Below are positions 58,649-64,000 of a stretch of 64,000 bases of DNA, piece by piece. Both the position numbers and the translations under genes were made by a program. Numbering within the stretch: the first letter of the stretch is position 1; each line of letters begins with the position of its first letter. The notes below the pieces were generated by a model. It saw nothing but the letters and a program-made list of their open reading frames with translations. It had not been told where the DNA came from and did no database searches. The stretch covers positions 62,001-126,000 of the forward strand of contig RSEH01000116.1 in NCBI GenBank assembly GCA_006503475.1, written 5' to 3'. Origin of the DNA: Stentor roeselii (taxonomy: Eukaryota > Ciliophora > Heterotrichea > Heterotrichida > Stentoridae).

Positions 58649-60766
58649 ATGGACGATACAGTAGTAGAATCATTATTCTCAAGAATTTCCTTAACCAGAT
58701 CCTTATCCCAACCTGAGAAGTCTCGAATCTTCTCATTATTCAAAGCAGAGCAAATAAAAGACCCTCTTCAGGACACAAGAAAGTTGCGAAGTCTGATGCA
58801 AGCTTGCATTTACCTAGTCCTTCAAGAATCCCTTTTTCCATTCCACTTCGCCCAGCTCTTCGACGAGGAGTCCGAACTTCACAATTTCATGATTTCCCTT
58901 CGATCTCTTCTCAACAGTCAGTCTTTCGATGCGAGCATCGTGCAAAAAGGTAAAAAACTTATCAAAACTTACGCGATTTCTTTGATGAACTATAAAAAAA
59001 TCGAGGAAATCCTTGAAAAATTCAGCTTATCAGGGAATTTTGAACATATCATCAAGTTTAATCAGGCAATTTGGCTTTTTTTTGCAGTGATTCGGAAAAA
59101 TGACTTTCATTCGACTGAGGTTTTATCGGACTGTGGATGTTTAATCATTTCAGTCATTCAACTTTTCATATCAAACCTGGCTGAAGGACTGACTCATATG
59201 ATAAAAATACCTGTTTACGACTTTTTATGTGACACTTTCAGAACCGCTGCATCATTTGTTGAAAGTTTCAAACAAAAAACAGAAGAATTTTCAATGAAAA
59301 TTTTAAAAGAATTTCAGGAAAATTCTTTAGAAGATTGTTTAAAAGTCTCGAAAATTTCTAAGTTTTTGGAATTTCTTTCTGAAGTTTATGAAAAAAAATC
59401 AGGTGAAAGTGATTTGGATGAGAGGTTGATTAGAAATGTCGTGTTTAATAATGAACTGCTTTTAACACCTGTCAAGAAAAAAGAGGTGAGGATGGAAATA
59501 GGAGAGGTAAGCGCTGTTAACTTGAATACTCAACTAAGAGATCTTGAATGTCCAAAGCCAGTCAGCATGCTTATTCAAACGCCAATCACTGCTTCCATGG
59601 AATGCAACTCCTGGATTCTTAGAACTTTAGAAGAATTCAACGACAACTCACTCGCCAAGACCTGTTCTGAACATTTCCCTGAGATCAAAATAAGGGCAGA
59701 AAACTTCAGAAATCTTTTAAATTCTCTTCAAAAAAACAACTTTTACTTAAAAAAAACTGAAGAAATTCTGAAACTTTACTATGTTGCTTTAGAAAGTCTT
59801 ATAAAAATCGAGAAAAGTAAAGGAAATGAAGTTTCTGGAATTCTTCAAAATGATAAGTTTCATCGAGCTTTATTCGCTTGCAGTGCAGAAACCATTTTTT
59901 TTATCGTTTTTTCCAGTTCAAGTCTTTTCGAAGACCTGCTGAAAATACTAGAAATCAGCGCTTTTGACTTCTGGAAAAACATTAAAAGTTTCACTCAGTT
60001 TAACATCAGAATGCCCAGTCAAGTCAAAAAGCATTTTTCTGAACTAGAAGAAAAAATCCTGATTAAAGACGGTTGGGACGAGTCCAGTCCAGTGTCCCAG
60101 GCGATTTTTCGAATGACTTCAGAGACCTTTGCAAACGAGTTGTCCCACCCATCATTCGGTCAATTCTTTAAAAGTGTTTTATCACATTCAGGGTTTAAAA
60201 TCGTTCAAATAAGCAACATTCTCGAAATCCCTTCACCTGTGCAAGAAAAGATCTGGAGCACTTTTAAGTACTTTTTAAGTGAAAAAACTGAAAATATGAT
60301 CGGAAGACACCTGGACCAAATCATTGGCTGCTCGATTTACTCAGTTTGTAAAGTGGAAAAAATCACAGAAATTTCTTTTAAAAAGATTTTTGAAGTTTTT
60401 CACTCGATTTTTATGACAAGTTTTGAAGTCTTTGAAAAAGTTAGAATGCAGGATAATGAGACTGAAAACTTGATAGTTTTTTACAATAAAGTCTTTATTG
60501 AGCTTGTTAAGGACTTTTTGGTGAATAAGGTCAGCCTGGTGAACCCGCGGATTAGTTCTTTGCACCCGATGAGTCCTTTGAAGATGAGTTATAATAGCTT
60601 TCAGTCACCGAGACAGGCTTTTATGACTCCGAGGACTAAGAAGTTGTATGCTTTTGGAGAGCATAGTTCACATGCTGTTGAAAGCATTAACCAGACTTTT
60701 CAAATTACAGCTCGCAAGCTCGACTTTAGTGCACCGGTTAAGAAGCCTAAGTTAGAAAAGGAGTAG
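58649..60766 (+). CDS. RB1: Retinoblastoma-family pocket protein
   Basis: 705 residues. A cyclin-fold-like N-terminal domain spans about 45-240. Pocket A starts at TPITASM (311-317) and includes LQNDKFHRALFACSAE (399-414). Pocket B includes EKIWSTFKYFL (533-543) and RHLDQIIGCSIYSVCKV (553-569), the most conserved RB motif, followed by FYNKVFIELVK. Full CDK-type sites occur at T273 (TPVK), S642 (SPLK) and near S653/T660 in the tail. Pocket proteins hold E2F in check until CDK phosphorylation. An E2F-Rb axis fits the cell-cycle and regeneration programmes known in Stentor. Length is near that of other protist Rb proteins. Confidence 0.9.
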   Translation: MDDTVVESLFSRISLTRSLSQPEKSRIFSLFKAEQIKDPLQDTRKLRSLMQACIYLVLQESLFPFHFAQLFDEESELHNFMISLRSLLNSQSFDASIVQKGKKLIKTYAISLMNYKKIEEILEKFSLSGNFEHIIKFNQAIWLFFAVIRKNDFHSTEVLSDCGCLIISVIQLFISNLAEGLTHMIKIPVYDFLCDTFRTAASFVESFKQKTEEFSMKILKEFQENSLEDCLKVSKISKFLEFLSEVYEKKSGESDLDERLIRNVVFNNELLLTPVKKKEVRMEIGEVSAVNLNTQLRDLECPKPVSMLIQTPITASMECNSWILRTLEEFNDNSLAKTCSEHFPEIKIRAENFRNLLNSLQKNNFYLKKTEEILKLYYVALESLIKIEKSKGNEVSGILQNDKFHRALFACSAETIFFIVFSSSSLFEDLLKILEISAFDFWKNIKSFTQFNIRMPSQVKKHFSELEEKILIKDGWDESSPVSQAIFRMTSETFANELSHPSFGQFFKSVLSHSGFKIVQISNILEIPSPVQEKIWSTFKYFLSEKTENMIGRHLDQIIGCSIYSVCKVEKITEISFKKIFEVFHSIFMTSFEVFEKVRMQDNETENLIVFYNKVFIELVKDFLVNKVSLVNPRISSLHPMSPLKMSYNSFQSPRQAFMTPRTKKLYAFGEHSSHAVESINQTFQITARKLDFSAPVKKPKLEKE

Positions 60767-60785
60767 GTTTAATTTACTATCATAT

Positions 60786-62879
60786 TCACTTCTTTACCTT
60801 TCCTCGCTTTAAAGTCTTTTTTCGCATTAGTAGGGAGTTCCTTGCCTTGATACTGGAAAAATCGTAGTCGAGAACTTTTTCTAAGATTTCCTTCTTGTCC
60901 ACCCCTAGCAAGGCCTGAATAAATGCAAGACGAATCGACTTCAAAGGCAACTCTTTTTTATGAACTTGTACCATATCCGTAAAATTTTCAATATTTTCTT
61001 CATTCCAGATATTCCCATATAACTCTTCAACTTTTTGTATTTTCTTCAAAAGTTGTAAACTAAGAGTAAGAAGAAACTCATTTTTTGTGACCTTTAAAGA
61101 AAAAACTTTACTAGAAAGACTTGAAAACAACGATGACAAGTCAAATTCCGCAGTCAAGTTGACATTATCGAAAAAGTAGTTTAAGTCATTTTTAGACACA
61201 ATCCAAGAAGTGGTACTTTTGAGTGTCTGGCGAATATCTTCAAGATTTTTCGTATTTTGAGTATTTTCTAAAGTTCTGCTTCGACTACAAGCAAGATAAA
61301 GTCTTCCAACAAGGACATTAAGTCTATCTTCAGGGCTGTTGTTAAATGAAAAGGTGAGTCTTTCAAGCACCTTTTCGAAAAGATCAGACCCGTCATCAAG
61401 AAAAGAGTAATAAAAATCCATAAGTTTCGGAAGAGTCAGGGTGTTACCTTCAACTATCTGAAGTAAAAACTGGTTCATCTGAAGTACAAAACTAACTAAA
61501 AACTGAGGAAAGTCTTTTTCAATACCAAGAAGATGCAAAAACAATCGAGAAGAGTGACTTTGGTCATTTTTTAAAGTATTGATCAATTGTTTCACAGCTT
61601 TTTCAAGTTTCTTTTTCGTTTCAAACTCATTGGCGAAGGCAAGAAGGACCTCTTGATTAAAAGAAAAGCTTCCATCTGCCTGGTTTAAACAATTTTCAAG
61701 CAATGAAAGTAGTTCTTGGTTTCTTCCTTCATCTCGAGGAGGATTCAAAAAAAACACCTGAAAAGGATGTTGCGAAATTTTCATTTCACAAGAAGGAAGA
61801 GGAGTCTCTATGAACGAGGTAAAAGTTTGAACTTCAACTGAACTTGAATCAGGTTTTTTATTAATTTCTTCAGCGATTGCGATTACATTTGACAAGGTTT
61901 TCAGGGTGTTAGCTTGAATGAGTTGCTCGTTTTCAGATTCTTTGATGTAAAGATTAAGTTTTTTTAATGTTGACCTCATGATTTCACAGGACTTGTCTTG
62001 ACTTTCAGGTTCTAACAAGTCTGCGATGTAAGCTTCTTTTTGTTTTATTTGGTCGTCAAGGGAGTAGGTCTGTCGTTTTAAGTATTTTATTGTTTTTTTC
62101 TGGTCTACTATTTGGGACCTGAGAGATTTCGTCACTTCTTCCATACTTATCTTCATGTCAGCGATTTTTTTCGTGCACTTTTCATTCATTTCTTTTAAAG
62201 ACCTGTCAGTTTTTTGTATCATTTCGTTTAAAGTCGTCTCCTGAAGCATCAACGACGAGTCTATCATTTTCAAGACAAGTCTCCAAAGTAGTTCTAAGTT
62301 AACAACATCTTCTTCATTACCTTTTTCATTCAACATCCTAAGTACATCTCGAAAAATACAGCAAAAATCTTTAATTTCTTTGAAAACTTCATCAAAATTC
62401 TTGATTTCAAATGAATTTCCAGTGATTCTATCAGAAAGTAAAGAAAAAAGCCCCTTTCCCTTTTCAGTCCTAGCAATTTTCCCTTTCGATATCTCAGAAT
62501 TAAGTTCAATTTCAATTCTCAATTCTTTGAAATACTTGAAATTTTCTAAAAAATTTTTCAGGTCAAGTCGACTGTTCGACTTTCCATCAAATCTGTACTT
62601 TTCCAGTACTTTTGAATGTTTTAACTTGAGAGCTTCCTGCAAGTTGATCTTAGGAGTCAAGTACTCAGTAGTTGAAGGTCGTAAGTCTTCACTGTTGCAG
62701 ATTCTCTGTGTCCGACCAGTGGGACTTTTTAGTTTAATTTGATGGTTTTTCTTGAGTTTCAAGTTTCTGTAGTTCTTCAACTCGACCAGCAGGTCTTCCG
62801 AGTTGACTTCGATGAAAGGTTGATTTGAAATCACTCGGTAATGCTTTGCTTTAGAATTTTTTAACAGCAGTTTTGACAT
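60786..62879 (-). CDS. Unknown large helical protein
   Basis: 697 residues. Residues 1-90 are basic and disordered (LKSPTGRTQR), 215-300 form a coiled coil (LNEMIQKTDRSLKEMNEKC and on), and the C-terminal 330 residues are a helical array with several Leu-rich helices (LASFVLQMNQFLLQI-like, RLYLACSRSR). The end is strongly basic. No signal peptide, membrane helix or recognised motif. It could be a cytoskeletal scaffold but nothing proves it. Its stop is 19 bases from that of the convergent pocket-protein gene. Confidence 0.75.
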   Translation of the reverse strand: MSKLLLKNSKAKHYRVISNQPFIEVNSEDLLVELKNYRNLKLKKNHQIKLKSPTGRTQRICNSEDLRPSTTEYLTPKINLQEALKLKHSKVLEKYRFDGKSNSRLDLKNFLENFKYFKELRIEIELNSEISKGKIARTEKGKGLFSLLSDRITGNSFEIKNFDEVFKEIKDFCCIFRDVLRMLNEKGNEEDVVNLELLWRLVLKMIDSSLMLQETTLNEMIQKTDRSLKEMNEKCTKKIADMKISMEEVTKSLRSQIVDQKKTIKYLKRQTYSLDDQIKQKEAYIADLLEPESQDKSCEIMRSTLKKLNLYIKESENEQLIQANTLKTLSNVIAIAEEINKKPDSSSVEVQTFTSFIETPLPSCEMKISQHPFQVFFLNPPRDEGRNQELLSLLENCLNQADGSFSFNQEVLLAFANEFETKKKLEKAVKQLINTLKNDQSHSSRLFLHLLGIEKDFPQFLVSFVLQMNQFLLQIVEGNTLTLPKLMDFYYSFLDDGSDLFEKVLERLTFSFNNSPEDRLNVLVGRLYLACSRSRTLENTQNTKNLEDIRQTLKSTTSWIVSKNDLNYFFDNVNLTAEFDLSSLFSSLSSKVFSLKVTKNEFLLTLSLQLLKKIQKVEELYGNIWNEENIENFTDMVQVHKKELPLKSIRLAFIQALLGVDKKEILEKVLDYDFSSIKARNSLLMRKKTLKRGKVKK

Positions 62880-62890
62880 TAATTAAAAGA

Positions 62891-63553
62891 TTAGCTATTC
62901 CTTAACATGCTTTTCAGCTTGTTGTTTGAAAAGTCTTTGAAGTTCTGGAAGATTGATAACGGTTTTGATTGGAAGGAAAATGAATTGCTGGGGATTAGGT
63001 CTTTTGATGATGCTCCTGAATATTCAGAATTTTTTGGAGTTTCTTGGATTTTATTTGGAATTTTTAGGTTTCCTCCACTTTTTTGATTCTTGGGCGTCTC
63101 TGTGTTGGGGTTTTTTAGTCTTGATGTTGAGGCTAGGGATGGTCGGTTGGGTTTTTGAGGGTTTTTTAGAAGCTCGATACTTTGTTGGCAGAGAATCGGC
63201 TTGAATGTGAGAAGTTTGCTTTTTTCTTCGTCTATTGAGGTCTTCATTTTTTTTATTTTTTCCTCGAATTTTGCTTTTTGGTTTAGGCCTTTTGAGTAAA
63301 GATCTGGAGGTGCTTTCTTGGGAGACTGAGAAGCCAGCTCTTCATCAATTAAGACATCAAGGTTGTGATCAATCATGAAAGTAATGGCTTTCATAGTCTT
63401 TTGAGAGAGTTTGTGCTTTTTACAAAAACGAGCTGCCAGGAGGTTCGGTTCATCCCTTTCCCTGACACTAATAATATCAGAACTGTTGTTATCCAGTTTA
63501 ATCTTGATAATTAAGACCTCTCGGCCTAAACTCATATTTATAATTGAATACAT
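62891..63553 (-). CDS. Unknown protein with N-terminal beta-grasp-like module
   Basis: 220 residues. The N-terminus (REVLIIKIKLDNNSSDIISV, then RDEPNLLAARFCKKHKL) matches the pattern seen at the start of the gene at 56784: strand, strand, acidic turn, then a helix ending F/HxL. It is followed by PPDLYSKGLNQKAKFEEKIK and TFKPI. The C-terminal half is disordered, rich in Pro, Lys, Asn and Ser. The ATG at 63553 is used; a second Met six codons on could also be the start. The function is unknown; a shared ciliate protein-binding module is inferred. Confidence 0.68.
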   Translation of the reverse strand: MYSIINMSLGREVLIIKIKLDNNSSDIISVRERDEPNLLAARFCKKHKLSQKTMKAITFMIDHNLDVLIDEELASQSPKKAPPDLYSKGLNQKAKFEEKIKKMKTSIDEEKSKLLTFKPILCQQSIELLKNPQKPNRPSLASTSRLKNPNTETPKNQKSGGNLKIPNKIQETPKNSEYSGASSKDLIPSNSFSFQSKPLSIFQNFKDFSNNKLKSMLRNS

Positions 63554-63800
63554 CTCATAGATTTAAAAATGAACAACTAAATACAAATAAATGATACATC
63601 CTTTTCACTTCCACCCATTAAACCCCTTCTCCTACCAAACCAATAAATTAATTCCAAAATAACAAACCAAGATCCTAATTTCTAAAATTCTCAAAACACC
63701 CAGCCAAAATTTCATTAACCCAAAAAATATCCCCACTAAAAACCCCAATTTCCCAATCAAATCTCTAAAATCTCAACCAAAAAAAAACCTTCAAATAAAA

Positions 63801-64000
63801 ATGCTCTCCACACTGAAAAATTTCGACTTATATAAAAAGCTAAACAAAGATGTATCAGAGTCAACAGCAGCCGGAGGTCTTCTCTCACTAATATCCTCAA
63901 CAATAATCCTCCTTCTCTTCACCTCCGAGGTCTACTCATACCTCTTCATCTCCTCATCTCCTCATTTAACAATCGAGCAATCCTCATCAAACCGTATAAA
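63801..64000 (+). CDS. ERGIC/Erv41-Erv46 family protein (5' end, partial)
   Basis: An open frame from the ATG at 63801 to the window edge, about 66 residues. STLKNFDLYKKLNKDVSEST matches the LKxFDAYPKTLEDFRVKT start of ERGIC-3/Erv46, followed by one membrane helix (GGLLSLISSTIILLLFTSEV) and the beginning of the lumenal domain (SPHLTIEQSSSNRI, compare HPELYVDKSRGDKL). The family cycles in COPII vesicles between ER and Golgi as cargo receptors. ERGIC-1, -2 and -3 cannot be told apart from this part. The upstream 200 bases are strikingly G-poor and C/A-rich. Confidence 0.82.
   Translation, partial: MLSTLKNFDLYKKLNKDVSESTAAGGLLSLISSTIILLLFTSEVYSYLFISSSPHLTIEQSSSNRI

Noticed and set aside
1-64000. 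CRISPR arrays, tRNA or rRNA genes
   Set aside because: No regularly spaced repeats, no cloverleaf with a recognisable T-arm and no ribosomal RNA sequence were seen by eye.

Overview
The window looks like macronuclear DNA of a heterotrich ciliate, most likely Stentor or a close relative. Three things point there. Genes are packed almost end to end, with several start or stop codons only 0-15 bases apart. TAA, TAG and TGA all act as stops, so the genetic code looks standard. Interrupted genes are repaired exactly by removing a 15-base GTA...AG segment. I found eight such introns, all 15 bases, in MFSD1-like, CCP5-like, PPP4R4-like, CLEC16A-like (two), inositol 5-phosphatase, TMEM216-like and DENND4-like genes. 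Species assignment is inference; no marker gene is present.

Layout. 1-3.5 kb: a partial gene, a cytochrome b5 reductase and two tandem FHA-type paralogues. 3.5-7.4 kb: an AT-rich, gene-free stretch holding a decayed copy of part of the next gene. 7.4-13.8 kb: MFSD1-like transporter, an unknown, an ABCG half-transporter and a CCP5-type tubulin deglutamylase. 13.8-24.1 kb: a HECT ubiquitin ligase and a giant ubiquitin-specific protease, head to tail. 24.1-33 kb: a tail-anchored protein, ribosomal protein eL30, a CFAP20-domain protein, a PPP4R4-like HEAT protein, a RING plus UBR-box protein, a coiled-coil protein, a probable GPI-anchored surface protein and decayed coding fragments. 33-46.4 kb: CLEC16A-like, an inositol 5-phosphatase with ASH domain, an Erv1/ALR sulfhydryl oxidase, TMEM216-like, two unknowns, a NADAR protein, a DENND4-like Rab GEF and a seven-membrane-segment protein fused to a probable pseudokinase. 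46.5-58.2 kb: VPS8-like, then two near-identical trypsin-like protease genes, then a ciliate-type unknown. 58.6-64 kb: an Rb-family pocket protein, two unknowns and the start of an ERGIC/Erv41-46 gene.

The most unusual structure is at 49.7-57 kb. The junction between the 5' end of the VPS8-like gene and the 3' end of the gene at 56784-58229 occurs twice in direct orientation, about 6.5 kb apart. At the left copy VPS8 is intact and the other gene is a relic; at the right copy the other gene is intact and VPS8 is a relic. The protease pair lies between. This looks like an old insertion or duplication bounded by roughly 0.35 kb direct repeats.

Functional themes are endolysosomal traffic (VPS8, CLEC16A, DENND4, MFSD1, 5-phosphatase, ERGIC), ubiquitin handling (HECT, USP, RING-UBR) and cilia or microtubules (CCP5, TMEM216, CFAP20 domain). 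The neighbours do not form operons; gene order seems to reflect compaction rather than pathway.
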